Source: DASXRA01 sp036502575
GTDB taxonomy: Bacteria; Actinomycetota; Actinomycetes; Mycobacteriales; Jatrophihabitantaceae
DNA length: 64,000 nt
Direction: 5' to 3'
NCBI GenBank assembly: GCA_036502575.1
Contig: DASXYL010000040.1
Location: forward strand, 1 to 64,000
Both the position numbers and the translations under genes were made by a program. The notes below the pieces were generated by a model, which worked only from the letters and a program-made list of their open reading frames with translations, made no database searches and was not told the origin of the DNA. This document shows positions 32,862 to 41,424 of the stretch, piece by piece. Position 1 is the first letter of the stretch, and each line of letters starts with the position of its first letter.

Positions 32862-33482
32862 GTGACGTCGACCGCCGCACCCCGCTTCGAATCCAGCCAG
32901 GTGCACTCGCTGACGCGACCGAACCTGGTCAGCGTCGGCACGATCGTCTGGCTGTCGAGCGAGCTGATGTTCTTCGCCGGACTGTTCGCCATGTACTTCA
33001 CGGTCCGGTCGGTGCATTCCAACGACTGGCCGATGCACCTGCCCGACGGCGATCCCATCAAGCTGAGCCTGTGGTACGCGACGCCGTTCACGATCATCCT
33101 GGTGGCGTCGAGCTTCACCTGCCAGTGGGGCGTGTTCGCCGCCGAGAAGGGCGACGTCTTCAAGCTGCGCCGCTGGTTCACGCTCACCTTCGTGCTGGGC
33201 CTGCTCTTCGTGCTCGGCCAGGCGAACGAGTACCGGATGCAGGTGGCCGACGGCAACACGATCTCCAAGACCGGCTACGGCTCGGTGTTCTACCTGACGA
33301 CCGGCTTTCACGGCTTACACGTGATCGGCGGGCTGATCGCCTTCGTCTTCTATCTGATCCGGACGACTCTCGGCCGCTTCACACCGGCCCAGGCGACCGC
33401 CGCAATCGTCGTCTCCTATTACTGGCACTTCGTCGACGTGGTGTGGATCGGGTTGTTCGCGACGATCTACATCATTCGATGA
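32862..33482 (+). CDS. ctaE: Cytochrome c oxidase subunit III
   Basis: A 206-residue integral membrane subunit of the aa3 oxidase with five hydrophobic helices; VSVGTIVWLSSELMFFAGLFAMYFTVR, TGFHGLHVIGGLIAFVFYLIR and VSYYWHFVDVVWIGLFATIYI are typical of subunit III. It is the first gene of the ctaE-qcrC-qcrA-qcrB operon, as in other actinobacteria. GTG 32862 was chosen by family length and the -10 box. Confidence 0.95.
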   Translation: MTSTAAPRFESSQVHSLTRPNLVSVGTIVWLSSELMFFAGLFAMYFTVRSVHSNDWPMHLPDGDPIKLSLWYATPFTIILVASSFTCQWGVFAAEKGDVFKLRRWFTLTFVLGLLFVLGQANEYRMQVADGNTISKTGYGSVFYLTTGFHGLHVIGGLIAFVFYLIRTTLGRFTPAQATAAIVVSYYWHFVDVVWIGLFATIYIIR

Positions 33483-33504
33483 GCGGTCACCGGGAAAGGA
33501 CGGC

Positions 33505-34395
33505 ATGAGCGACGAGTTCGACGACGACGAGCTGGGATTCGGCCCAGCCGTCTCGGCCACCGGGGTCGACCCGGAGCCGACGCCGAGAAAGGCGCCGAAG
33601 AGGAAGCGGCCGGCGGCGCGTGCCCCCCGTGGATGGCGTCGGCGCCTCGCCAGCGGCCTCATGCTGGTCACCGTGCTGGCCGGCGTCGCCGGGACCTACA
33701 CGCTGTTCGCCAGCTCGTCGGGCGCGAACGACACGCGTACCAGCAAGGAAGACGTCGAGGCCGGCCGTCAGCTCTTCAACACCAGCTGCATCACCTGCCA
33801 CGGCGCCAACCTGCAGGGCGTGCCGGACCGCGGCCCGTCCCTCATCGGCGTCGGATCGGCGTCGGTCTACTTCCAGGTCAGCACCGGCCGCATGCCCGCC
33901 GCCGGACAGGGTGGCAACGAGCCGCGCAAGAGCGCCAAGTTCGACGAGAAGCAGATCGACCAGCTCGGCGCCTACATCGAGTCGCTCGGCAACGGCCCGC
34001 AGATCCCCCAGGGCGACCTGCGCGTCGACGATTCCCAGCTGGCCGAGGGCGGCGAACTGTTCCGGCTGAACTGCGCCCAGTGCCACGGGACCACCGGCAA
34101 GGGCGCTCCGCTGTCGGCGGGCAAGATCGCACCGAGCCTGCGCTCGGCCACCGACAAGCAGATCTATGCCGCGATGCTCTCCGGGCCGGAGAACATGCCG
34201 GTCTTCGGCGACAACCAGCTCACACCCGACCAGAAGAAGTCGATCCTCACCTACGTCCAGACCCTGGAGGCGTCGAAGGATCCAGGCGGCAACGGCCTGG
34301 ACCGCATCGGCCCGGTCTCTGAGGGCATCGTCATCTGGGTTCTCGGCATCGGGGCACTGATGATCGTGATCTTGTGGATCGGAGCGAAGACGTGA
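33505..34395 (+). CDS. qcrC: Diheme cytochrome c subunit of the bc1 complex
   Basis: A 296-residue membrane-anchored dihaem cytochrome c1. A basic cytosolic tail and helix (about 52-72) lead to two c-type modules with haem motifs CITCH and CAQCH, and a C-terminal helix (GIVIWVLGIGALMIVILWIGAK). The paired haems pass electrons directly from bc1 to the aa3 oxidase in the actinobacterial supercomplex. AAAGGA lies upstream of ATG 33505; the stop overlaps qcrA (GTGA). Confidence 0.96.
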   Translation: MSDEFDDDELGFGPAVSATGVDPEPTPRKAPKRKRPAARAPRGWRRRLASGLMLVTVLAGVAGTYTLFASSSGANDTRTSKEDVEAGRQLFNTSCITCHGANLQGVPDRGPSLIGVGSASVYFQVSTGRMPAAGQGGNEPRKSAKFDEKQIDQLGAYIESLGNGPQIPQGDLRVDDSQLAEGGELFRLNCAQCHGTTGKGAPLSAGKIAPSLRSATDKQIYAAMLSGPENMPVFGDNQLTPDQKKSILTYVQTLEASKDPGGNGLDRIGPVSEGIVIWVLGIGALMIVILWIGAKT

Positions 34396-35468
34396 GCGGC
34401 GGCCCGAGCAACGCGCCGACCGAGGAAGAGCTCCGGGCGATGAGCACCGAGCAGGCGATGATCGCCGGCGCCGATGCCGACGACGTCCACGTCGTGCACC
34501 GCCGCGCCCGGTTCCCGGTGCCCGGCACCAAGGCCGAGAAGCGGGCCGAGCGAACCGTCGCCGGGCTGTTCGTGCTGGCGGCGCTCGCCGGGGTCGGGTT
34601 CATCGTCGCGTTCATCGTCGTGCCCTTTCAGTACAAGACGCCCAGCCACAGTCAGAACTTCCGCTTCTACACCCCGATCCTGGGCGGCCTGCTCGGCATC
34701 ATGCTGGCCGCGCTGGGCATCGGCGCGATCCTGTGGGCGAAGTGGCTCATGCCCGAAGAGGAGCTGGTCCAGGAGCGTCACGACGAGGTCCAGCCCGGCG
34801 AGCCCGAAGAGCAGATCATGACCGGCGCCACGCTCATGTCCGGCGTCAACGACACGGGCCTGCCTCGCCGCTCGCTGCTGGTGCGCACCCTGGGCCTGGC
34901 CGGCGGCGCGGTCGCGACCGTGCCGCTGGTGGCACTCGTCGGCGGACTGCTCAAGAAGCCCGGCAAGATCCTCTTCCACACCCTCTACCGCCCGGATGCC
35001 AAGTACCCCCACGGCATCCCGATCGTCTATTCCGACGGACGGCGGGTCAGCCCGAACGACCTCGAGGCCGGCGCCATCGCCACGGTGTTCCCGGGTGTGC
35101 CGGGCGGGGTCAAGGACGCCAGCTCGCCCACGCTGATCATCCGGCTGCGCCCGGGGCAGGGCAGCAAGATCAAGGCCCGCAAGGGTCAGGCTAGCTGGGG
35201 CTGGGAGGATTTCGTCGCGTACTCCAAGATCTGCACGCACGCCGGCTGCCCGGCGTCCCTGTACGAGCAGCAGACCACCCGCCTGCTGTGCCCATGTCAC
35301 CAGTCGCAGTTCGAGATACTCAAGGACGCCAAGCCGGTGTTCGGGCCGGCCACCCGCAGCCTGCCCAAACTGAAGCTGGCCGTCGAGGTCGTTGATGGTG
35401 TTCAGTACTTCGTGGCACCGCAGGACTACCAAGAGCCCATCGGCGCCGGCTTCTGGGAGCGCTCATGA
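34392..35468 (+). CDS. qcrA: Rieske iron-sulfur subunit of the bc1 complex
   Basis: A 358-residue actinobacterial Rieske protein with three membrane helices (about 57-80, 94-120 and 165-185), then the [2Fe-2S] domain with CTHAGCP and CPCHQSQF cluster loops. The N-terminal extension with three helices is characteristic of the group. GTG 34392 overlaps the qcrC stop as GTGA, and its stop overlaps the qcrB ATG. Confidence 0.96.
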   Translation: MSGGPSNAPTEEELRAMSTEQAMIAGADADDVHVVHRRARFPVPGTKAEKRAERTVAGLFVLAALAGVGFIVAFIVVPFQYKTPSHSQNFRFYTPILGGLLGIMLAALGIGAILWAKWLMPEEELVQERHDEVQPGEPEEQIMTGATLMSGVNDTGLPRRSLLVRTLGLAGGAVATVPLVALVGGLLKKPGKILFHTLYRPDAKYPHGIPIVYSDGRRVSPNDLEAGAIATVFPGVPGGVKDASSPTLIIRLRPGQGSKIKARKGQASWGWEDFVAYSKICTHAGCPASLYEQQTTRLLCPCHQSQFEILKDAKPVFGPATRSLPKLKLAVEVVDGVQYFVAPQDYQEPIGAGFWERS

Positions 35469-37117
35469 CGACGACTGAGGCACCGTCGCGGCGCGCCGCC
35501 AAACCTCGCACGATCGCCGGCAAGTCGGCGCTGTGGGTCGACGAGCGGTTCCGGGTCGCGGGACCGCTGCGCAAGCAGCTGAACAAGGTCTTCCCCGACC
35601 ACTGGTCGTTCATGATGGGCGAGATCGCGCTCTACTCGTTCATCATCCTGATCCTCACCGGCACGTACCTGTCGTTCTTCTTCGACGCGTCCATGGGCGA
35701 CGTCATCTACAACGGCAGCTATACCCCGCTCAAGGGCGTGGAGATGTCGCGGGCGTACGCCTCGACCCTGAACATCTCCTTCGACGTGCGCGGCGGTCTG
35801 GTCATCCGGCAGATCCACCACTGGGCCGCCCTGATGTTCGTCGCGGCGATGCTCGTCCACATGCTCCGGATCTTCTTCACCGGGGCGTTCCGCAAGCCGC
35901 GCGAGGTCAACTGGCTGATCGGCCTGACGTTGCTCGTGCTCGGCGTGATCGAGGGGTTCGTCGGCTACACGCTGCCCGACGACCTGCTCTCGGGCACCGG
36001 ATTCCGCATCGCCGACTCGATCATCTTGTCCATCCCGGTGATCGGCACTTGGACCGCGTTCCTGGTCTTCGGCGGGCCGTTCCCCGGCAGCCTGATCATC
36101 GGGCGGCTCTACATCGTCCACGTCCTGCTGATCCCGGGCATTATCGCCGCGCTGATCGGCGCCCACCTGGCGATCATGGTCCGGCAGAAACACACCGACT
36201 TCCCCGGACCCGGCAAGACCGAGCACACGGTCGTCGGGCACCGGCTGTTCCCCAAGTTCGCCGCGCAGGCTACCGGCTTCTTCTTCATCGTGTTCGGCGT
36301 GCTGGCCGCCCTCGGCGGTCTGGCACAGATCAACCCGGTGTGGCTGTTCGGTCCGTACAACCCGGCCCAGGTGTCCTCCGGCTCGCAGCCGGACTGGTAC
36401 ATGGGCCTGCTGGACGGCTCTACCCGTCTGTTCCCCTCGTGGGAGATCAGGCTGTGGGGCCATACCGTCCCGCCCCTGTTCTGGCCGACCGTCGTGCTGC
36501 CCGGCATCCTCATCGGGCTGGCCGGGGCGTACCCGTTCCTCGAGGCGAAACTCACCAAGGATCGAGCCCGGCACAACCTGCTGCAGCGACCACGTGACGT
36601 GCCGGTACGCACCAGCCTCGGCGCGATGGCCTGCACGTTCTGTGCCGTGCTGTTCCTCTCCGGCGGCAACGACCTGATCGCCAAGGCGTTCGACATCTCG
36701 CTCAACGCCATGACGTGGGGCGGACGCATCGCGACGCTCGTGCTCCCGCCGCTGGCCTACGTGATCACCTACCGGCTCTGCCTCGGTCTGCAGCGCCACG
36801 ACCGCGAAGTGCTCGAGCACGGTGTCGAGACGGGCATCATCAAGCGGCTGCCGACCGGTGAGTTCATCGAGGTGCATCAGCCGCTGGGCCCGGTGGACGA
36901 CCACGGCCACGGCGTCCTGCCTTACGCCGGCGCCGCCGTCCCGAAGCGGATGAACCGGCTCGGCAAGGGGCGCCTCGCGCACCTGCGCGGCTTCTTCTAC
37001 CCGGTCAAGGAAAAGCCCGAGATCGCCGAGAAGCTCGCCGCCCTGGAAGAGGCGGAATCGGCAGAGCACGCCGAAGCCGAACCCAGCACCGAACGCCAGG
37101 TCGAGCTCAGCGACTGA
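35465..37117 (+). CDS. qcrB: Cytochrome b subunit of the bc1 complex
   Basis: A 550-residue cytochrome b, long form with C-terminal extension typical of actinobacteria. Haem-binding histidines lie in VIRQIHHWAALMFVAAMLVHMLR and VHVLLIPGIIAALIGAHLAIMV; the PEWY-like quinol site is changed to PDWY (SGSQPDWYMGLLDG). The acidic soluble tail follows. The ATG overlaps the qcrA stop. The hairpin CCGCC-GGA-GGCGG at 37130-37142 and a dispersed-repeat copy follow. Confidence 0.96.
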   Translation: MTTTEAPSRRAAKPRTIAGKSALWVDERFRVAGPLRKQLNKVFPDHWSFMMGEIALYSFIILILTGTYLSFFFDASMGDVIYNGSYTPLKGVEMSRAYASTLNISFDVRGGLVIRQIHHWAALMFVAAMLVHMLRIFFTGAFRKPREVNWLIGLTLLVLGVIEGFVGYTLPDDLLSGTGFRIADSIILSIPVIGTWTAFLVFGGPFPGSLIIGRLYIVHVLLIPGIIAALIGAHLAIMVRQKHTDFPGPGKTEHTVVGHRLFPKFAAQATGFFFIVFGVLAALGGLAQINPVWLFGPYNPAQVSSGSQPDWYMGLLDGSTRLFPSWEIRLWGHTVPPLFWPTVVLPGILIGLAGAYPFLEAKLTKDRARHNLLQRPRDVPVRTSLGAMACTFCAVLFLSGGNDLIAKAFDISLNAMTWGGRIATLVLPPLAYVITYRLCLGLQRHDREVLEHGVETGIIKRLPTGEFIEVHQPLGPVDDHGHGVLPYAGAAVPKRMNRLGKGRLAHLRGFFYPVKEKPEIAEKLAALEEAESAEHAEAEPSTERQVELSD

Positions 37118-37140
37118 CCGATCTAATCCGCCGGAGGCGG

Positions 37141-37175
37141 TACGGCCGGCGGGCTCTTCGCGCAAGCGCTCATCG
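37141..37175 (-). repeat. Dispersed repeat copy A
   Basis: On the minus strand this reads CGATGAGCGCTTGCGCGAAG then AGCCCGCCGGCCGTA, the same core as copies at 38227, 38357, 41159 and 50521 and the tail of 59573. It sits directly after the qcrB stop and a small hairpin, 65 bp before the next gene. Confidence 0.75.
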
Positions 37176-37239
37176 CGTTCGTGGCCGGGTTCCCTGAGGC
37201 CCGGTCTGTGCTATGGAGCTGGCCCCATAGGCTGCCCGC

Positions 37240-37641
37240 ATGCTGACGGTCTTGGTCGACGCCGACAATCTCGCACCGCGACGGTTGCAGCCGGTGCTCG
37301 ACCTGTTGGCGACGATCACGTCACCGGTGCGCATCACCGCCAGCGGAGGGCAGCACGCGCTCGACCGGGTGCGCTGGCCCGACAATGCCGAACTGATCGC
37401 GAGCGCCGGCTGGCAGCGCGCGGACGCCAGCCTCGCCGCTTCCTACCTCCCCTCCCCCGACCCACTGGTGCTGATCACCGGCGACGGGGACTTCGCCCTG
37501 CTGGCCGAGCGCCATCCCGGTCCGGTACTCGTCGTGAGCGGGGCCGCATCGGGCCGGCTGCGCAACGGAACCACCGTGGTGGATCCGGCCACGGACGGCG
37601 TGGAACCGATCAACGCGTGGCTCGCGGCGCACGGGCACTAG
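37240..37641 (+). CDS. NYN/PIN-like domain protein
   Basis: A 133-residue small protein beginning MLTVLVDADNLAPRRLQPVLD, with LVLITGDGDFALLAERH: Asp residues at both places match the acidic metal-binding set of NYN RNases (DxDN and GDGDF). It is likely an RNA-processing or regulatory nuclease. ATG 37240 lies 6 nt from TAGGCT (37228-37233), suggesting a leaderless mRNA. A large hairpin follows. Confidence 0.82.
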   Translation: MLTVLVDADNLAPRRLQPVLDLLATITSPVRITASGGQHALDRVRWPDNAELIASAGWQRADASLAASYLPSPDPLVLITGDGDFALLAERHPGPVLVVSGAASGRLRNGTTVVDPATDGVEPINAWLAAHGH

Positions 37642-37661
37642 CCGCGGGGGCGACAATCAGA

Positions 37662-37718
37662 CGGTGATGATCACGGAGTTGTGGCTGATATTCGACCACA
37701 ACTCCGTGATCATCACCG
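37662..37718. repeat. 23-bp perfect inverted repeat, probable bidirectional terminator
   Basis: Positions 37662-37684 and 37696-37718 are exact reverse complements, around an 11-nt loop. The arms contain TGATCACGGAGTTGTGG. It lies between convergent genes, 21 bp after the NYN stop and 9 bp from the PPOX stop. No T run follows, and the arms are less GC-rich than the surroundings, so it could be a mobile-repeat remnant rather than a plain terminator. Confidence 0.7.
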
Positions 37719-37726
37719 CCGATGGC

Positions 37727-38152
37727 TCAACGCTGGCTCGCCGCCCAGGGGCCGACGCCGCCGATTCGGTCGACGGAATAGCGCACGACATAGCCCGGAC
37801 CCTTGGGCGCCGGGAACTCGGTGTCAGGCGACAGGTAGACCTTCGTCAACCGATCCAGCAAGTCCCACGCGTCCTCGCTGGGTTCGACAACTGCCCGCGC
37901 ACCCAACACGGCGTACGGATTCAAGGTGACGTCCCGTTGCCGGGGCGCTAGGAACGACAGCACCACCCGAGGGTCGCGCTCGATGTTGCGCAGCTTCGCG
38001 TACCGGGACATGTGACCGCTCACGAGATCATCGCCGTCGCGCCCGATCCAGATCACGGTCACCTGCGGACTTCCGTCGGCGTTGATCGTGCTCAAATGCG
38101 TCAGCGGTCCGGATTCGATCAGCTCGCGCAGCTCCGGCGGCAAAGAAGTCAT
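37727..38152 (-). CDS. PPOX-class F420-dependent oxidoreductase
   Basis: A 141-residue split-beta-barrel flavin/F420 protein: LIESGPLTHLSTINADGSPQVTVIWIGRDGDDLVSGHMSRYAKLRNIERDPRVVLSF is the family signature. Typically reduces small organic molecules with F420H2 or binds FMN; F420 is common in this group. ATG 38152 fits the family length; an upstream in-frame start would add 24 residues of no similarity. Confidence 0.88.
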   Translation of the reverse strand: MTSLPPELRELIESGPLTHLSTINADGSPQVTVIWIGRDGDDLVSGHMSRYAKLRNIERDPRVVLSFLAPRQRDVTLNPYAVLGARAVVEPSEDAWDLLDRLTKVYLSPDTEFPAPKGPGYVVRYSVDRIGGVGPWAASQR

Positions 38153-38226
38153 GACATCCCAACGAGTCAGGACAGTCGAGACTTCCGCCCGTAGCAACAA
38201 GGAGCCGAGCAAACGCAACCACAACG

Positions 38227-38263
38227 CGATGAGCGCTCGCGCGAAGAGCCCGCCGGCCGCGAC
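38227..38263 (+). repeat. Dispersed repeat copy B
   Basis: Begins CGATGAGCGCTCGCGCGAAG and continues AGCCCGCCGGCCGCGAC. It lies in the 321-bp gap 38153-38473, which contains no gene I can support; only copies B and C of this repeat were seen. Confidence 0.8.
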
Positions 38264-38356
38264 GCGGGCCGGAGCGCCAGCGAAGGCTCGGATCCGGGAT
38301 TGCGCCCGAGCTTGCGAGTGGGGCGAGACCGGATCCGAATCCGGCGGATATTACAG

Positions 38357-38440
38357 CGATGAGCGCTCGCGCGAAGAGCCCCGCCGCCGCGACTGTCTGA
38401 TCCGCGGCCAGGCTGGGGTGCCAGTCTGTGCCGCGACGCA
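38357..38440 (+). repeat. Dispersed repeat copy C, extended form
   Basis: Starts with the same 20-nt core as copy B and continues through GCGAC, then CCGCGGCCA, GGGTGCC and GCCGCG. That extension resembles the sequence after copy F (59573-59642), showing the unit can be about 80 bp. It ends 33 bp before the ctaF stop. Confidence 0.7.
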
Positions 38441-38473
38441 ACGGCGCGCCGACAGCCGAATCAGGGCGGGATG

Positions 38474-38893
38474 TTACAGAGTCTTGCGGCCGCCGGCGTA
38501 GTACTCGAACAGCAGCCCGCCGATAGCGCCCAGCAGGCCGATCACCGCGACCAGGACCAGCCACATCTGGAAGAACGCCAGCCCCGTGCCCGCCATCGTG
38601 GCCGCGAGGGCCAGCGCGAACGGCCAGTAGCTGCCCGGGCTGAAGAATCCCAGATCGCCGGCGCCTTCGGCGATCTCGGCGTCGGGCCGGTCCTCCGGAC
38701 GCGGGTCGATACGGCGCGAGACGAACCAGAAGAAGGAGCCGGCGATGAACAACAAGCCGCCGGAGAGGATCAGCGCGGCCAGGCCGGCGACCTCGACGTG
38801 ACCGTTGGCCTTGTCCGACCAGAAGCCGTAGACGATCGCGACGATCCAGCAGAAGAACGCGATGAGCAGGAAGACCCGGGCCTCGACCTTCAT
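38474..38893 (-). CDS. ctaF: Cytochrome c oxidase subunit IV (actinobacterial CtaF)
   Basis: A 139-residue membrane subunit of actinobacterial aa3 oxidase. Four hydrophobic helices are visible: residues 7-25, 38-60, 90-110 and 112-132; the sequence VSRRIDPRPEDRPDAEIAEGAGDLGFFSPGSYWPFALA is typical. ATG 38893 overlaps the ctaC stop as ATGA, as in the mycobacterial ctaC-Rv2199c pair. Confidence 0.92.
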   Translation of the reverse strand: MKVEARVFLLIAFFCWIVAIVYGFWSDKANGHVEVAGLAALILSGGLLFIAGSFFWFVSRRIDPRPEDRPDAEIAEGAGDLGFFSPGSYWPFALALAATMAGTGLAFFQMWLVLVAVIGLLGAIGGLLFEYYAGGRKTL

Positions 38894-39861
38894 GTGCAGC
38901 TCACCCTCTCCGACGCGGCGCGGGCCGCCCGATCGGTGTTGAACGGATGCGTCGTCGTGGCACACGGGGTCTGGCCGATCGCCTGCAAGGCCTCGGACTG
39001 ACGCGCCGGGTCATCGGCGCCGATCCGGCGCAGGGCGTCCAGGTACTGCTGGAACGTCGCCGGGTCGACGACGCGGACCTCGAAGTTCATCTGCGAGTGG
39101 TAGGTGCCGCACAGCTCGGCACAGCGTCCGACGAAGCTGCCGTTGGACGTGGCGGTGATCTCGAACTGGTTGTCGCGGTCGGTGTTGTCGACGCCGTAGG
39201 GGATGACGTCGCGCTTGAACAGGAACTCCGGCACCCAGAAGGAGTGGATGACGTCCTCGGAGTGCTCGATGAAGCGCACCGTCTTGCCCCGCGGGATCAC
39301 CAGGATCGGGATCTCGGTGGTCGAGCCGACGGTCGACAGGGGCAGCGGCTTACCCTCTGGGCCGGTCTGGCCGGGGTAGCTGTCGAGCACCCGGTTGCCG
39401 GTGGGGTCGAGATGGTCGAGGTAGTCGAACTGCCAGTTCCACTTGAACGCGTCGACCTCGACCGTGACGTCGTGGTTCTTGGTCCTCTTGTCGACGTAGT
39501 TCTCGGTGACGACGGTGTAGTAGAACAGCCCGGAGATGATCAGGAACGGCGTGATCGTGTAGGCCCACTCGAGCGGCAGGTTGAACTTGGTCTGCTTGGG
39601 AAGCTCGTCGCCGTCCTTCTTGCGGTACCGGCCACACGCCCAGAAGATCAGGAACCACACGATGACGCCGACGACCAGCGCGGCGACCGAGGACCACGTC
39701 CACAGGACGCGCATCTTCTCGGCCTGCTTGGTGACTCCGGTGGGCCAGCCGAAACGCAGCTTCTTCTCCACGTCGCCGGACGAGCAGGCGCTCAGCGTCA
39801 GCGCCGCGATTCCGACGAGCACGCTCAGACGAATGACGCGAGTCCACCGCCTGCGCTGCAC
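38890..39861 (-). CDS. ctaC: Cytochrome c oxidase subunit II
   Basis: A 323-residue lipoprotein-type subunit II carrying the dinuclear CuA site: HSFWVPEF and CAELCGTYHSQM supply the ligands. Residues 1-26 end in lipobox LSAC, and two further helices (about 55-80 and 98-120) anchor it. GTG 39861 was preferred: GAGAGG lies upstream and the signal sequence begins at once; the longer frame adds a poor N terminus. Confidence 0.95.
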   Translation of the reverse strand: MQRRRWTRVIRLSVLVGIAALTLSACSSGDVEKKLRFGWPTGVTKQAEKMRVLWTWSSVAALVVGVIVWFLIFWACGRYRKKDGDELPKQTKFNLPLEWAYTITPFLIISGLFYYTVVTENYVDKRTKNHDVTVEVDAFKWNWQFDYLDHLDPTGNRVLDSYPGQTGPEGKPLPLSTVGSTTEIPILVIPRGKTVRFIEHSEDVIHSFWVPEFLFKRDVIPYGVDNTDRDNQFEITATSNGSFVGRCAELCGTYHSQMNFEVRVVDPATFQQYLDALRRIGADDPARQSEALQAIGQTPCATTTHPFNTDRAARAASERVSCT

Positions 39862-39985
39862 CGCGAACCACCTCTCGTACCGGCCTCGAAAGCCCGTCAA
39901 AGCCCGTCCAGGGATCGTTCGGAGCGTACTGGACCCGCCGTGTCGCACCGGGTTAGGGGTGCCGTGTTGTGGCTACCGTGATGTG

Positions 39986-41110
39986 GTGTCTGACAGTCGC
40001 CGCTACCTCGACGCCGCCTCGGCCGCGCCGCTGCATCCGGTTGCCCGGCAGGCCCTTCTCGCGGCACTGGAGGACGGCTGGGCCGACCCGGGGCGGCTCT
40101 ACGGTGCCGGGCGGCGCGCGCGGCTGCTGCTGGACGCCGCCCGCGAGTCGACCGCCGAGTGCCTGGGCGCCCGTCCGGACGAGGTGAGCTTCACCGCGAA
40201 CGGCACCCAGGCCCTGCACGCCGCCGCGCTGGGCACGCTGGCGGCCGGGCGCGGCACCACGTTCGTGCACACCGCCGTCGAGCACTCGGCCCTGCTGCAC
40301 GTCGCCGAGGCGTATGCCGGCCCGACTGTCTCGGTCGGCGTCGACCCCCTGGGCCGGGTCGACGTCGAGGCGTTCGTGGCGGCGGCCCGGAACAGCGCGG
40401 CGGCGGCCGTCCAGGCGGCCAACCACGAGGTCGGCACCACCCAGCCCGTCGACGCCATCGCCGAGGCGCTGCCCGGCGTGCCGTTGATCGTCGACGCCAC
40501 GCAGACACTCGGACACGCCGACCTACCGGCCGGCTGGTCGGTGCTGGCCGGGGACGCGCACACCTGGGGTGGCCCGTCCGGCGTGGGTGTGCTGGCGATT
40601 CGTACCGGGACGCGCTGGCGCTCGCCGTATCCGGCCGACGATCGCGAGGCCGGACGCACCCCGGGAACGCCGAACGTCGCGGCCATCGTCGCCGCGGCTG
40701 CGTCGCTGCGGGCCGCCTGCGCCGCGCAAGCCACCGAGGCGGCCCGGCTGTCCGCGCTGATCGACCGGGTACGCACGACGGTGGCGACCACCGTGCCGGA
40801 CGTCGAGGTTCTGGGCGACCCGGTCGGTCGGCTGCCGCACATCGTCACCTTCTCGTGCCTGTACGTCGACGGCGAGGCGCTGCTCACCGCCCTGGACAAG
40901 CGGGGCTTCGCCGTCTCGTCCGGCTCGTCGTGCACGTCCTCGACGCTGCAGCCCTCGCACGTACTCGTCGCGATGGGGGCGCTGACGTCGGGCAACGTCC
41001 GGGTGTCGCTGCACCATGCGACGACCGAGGCCGACGTGGACGACTTCCTGAGCGTGCTGCCGGGTGTGGTCGCCGAGGTACGCGACGAGCTGGGCGCGGC
41101 CGGCCTGTGA
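39986..41110 (+). CDS. Cysteine desulfurase-like PLP protein lacking the Schiff-base lysine
   Basis: A 374-residue aminotransferase-V protein. It keeps NHEVGTTQP, VDATQTLGH and the catalytic Cys in GSSCTSSTL, but the PLP lysine motif (normally His-Lys in SAHKFGGP) reads DAHTWGGPSGVG, with Thr193. Homologues near tusA in actinobacteria are annotated as cysteine desulfurase or fused to TusA. Loss of lysine would prevent normal desulfurase chemistry, so it may act as a scaffold or by another mechanism. GTG 39986 lies 6 nt after TACCGT (39974-39979). Confidence 0.88.
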   Translation: MSDSRRYLDAASAAPLHPVARQALLAALEDGWADPGRLYGAGRRARLLLDAARESTAECLGARPDEVSFTANGTQALHAAALGTLAAGRGTTFVHTAVEHSALLHVAEAYAGPTVSVGVDPLGRVDVEAFVAAARNSAAAAVQAANHEVGTTQPVDAIAEALPGVPLIVDATQTLGHADLPAGWSVLAGDAHTWGGPSGVGVLAIRTGTRWRSPYPADDREAGRTPGTPNVAAIVAAAASLRAACAAQATEAARLSALIDRVRTTVATTVPDVEVLGDPVGRLPHIVTFSCLYVDGEALLTALDKRGFAVSSGSSCTSSTLQPSHVLVAMGALTSGNVRVSLHHATTEADVDDFLSVLPGVVAEVRDELGAAGL

Positions 41111-41158
41111 GTGAGCATCGCAGCGAGCGCCAGCGAGCGAGGAGCGGAGCGAACACAG

Positions 41159-41181
41159 CGATGAGCGCTTGCGCGAAGAGC
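41159..41181 (+). repeat. Dispersed repeat copy D (short)
   Basis: CGATGAGCGCTTGCGCGAAG followed by AGC. It lies between the desulfurase-like gene and tusA, preceded by GAGCG-rich simple sequence (41115-41155: AGCGAGCG words). It gives tusA an upstream in-frame TTG, which is not used as the start here. Confidence 0.7.
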
Positions 41182-41192
41182 AAGGCAGCACC

Positions 41193-41414
41193 GTGACCCT
41201 GGACTGCCGCGGCCGGCGGTGCCCGCTGCCCATCCTCGACCTGGCCCGGCACATCGGCGACGTCGCGGTGGGCCAGACGATCACCGTCGAGGCCGACGAC
41301 CCGGCCGCCCGTCCGGACATCGCCGCCTGGTGCCGGATGCGCGGGCACGAGAACGTCGGCGAGTCCCGCGCCGCCGACGGCACGCCGACGTACATCGTTC
41401 GTCGGCTGCATTAG
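41193..41414 (+). CDS. tusA: TusA-like sulfurtransferase
   Basis: A 73-residue sulfur carrier with the CPxP motif in CRGRRCPLPILDLARHIG; Cys10 would carry persulfide. ITVEADDPAARPDIAAWCRMRGHE completes the family fold. It lies 82 bp after the desulfurase-like gene, its likely partner. GTG 41193 was chosen since the start of similarity (TLDCRGRRCP) follows directly. Confidence 0.88.
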   Translation: MTLDCRGRRCPLPILDLARHIGDVAVGQTITVEADDPAARPDIAAWCRMRGHENVGESRAADGTPTYIVRRLH

Positions 41415-41424
41415 CCTGACGCAC

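Noticed and set aside
35426..37165. 579-residue minus-strand ORF opposite qcrB
   Set aside because: Charged low-complexity translation with no start signal or domain.
41111..41158. GAGCG-rich stretch as tandem repeat or CRISPR
   Set aside because: Only short irregular AGCGAGCG words, no fixed unit or spacers; it flanks repeat copy D.
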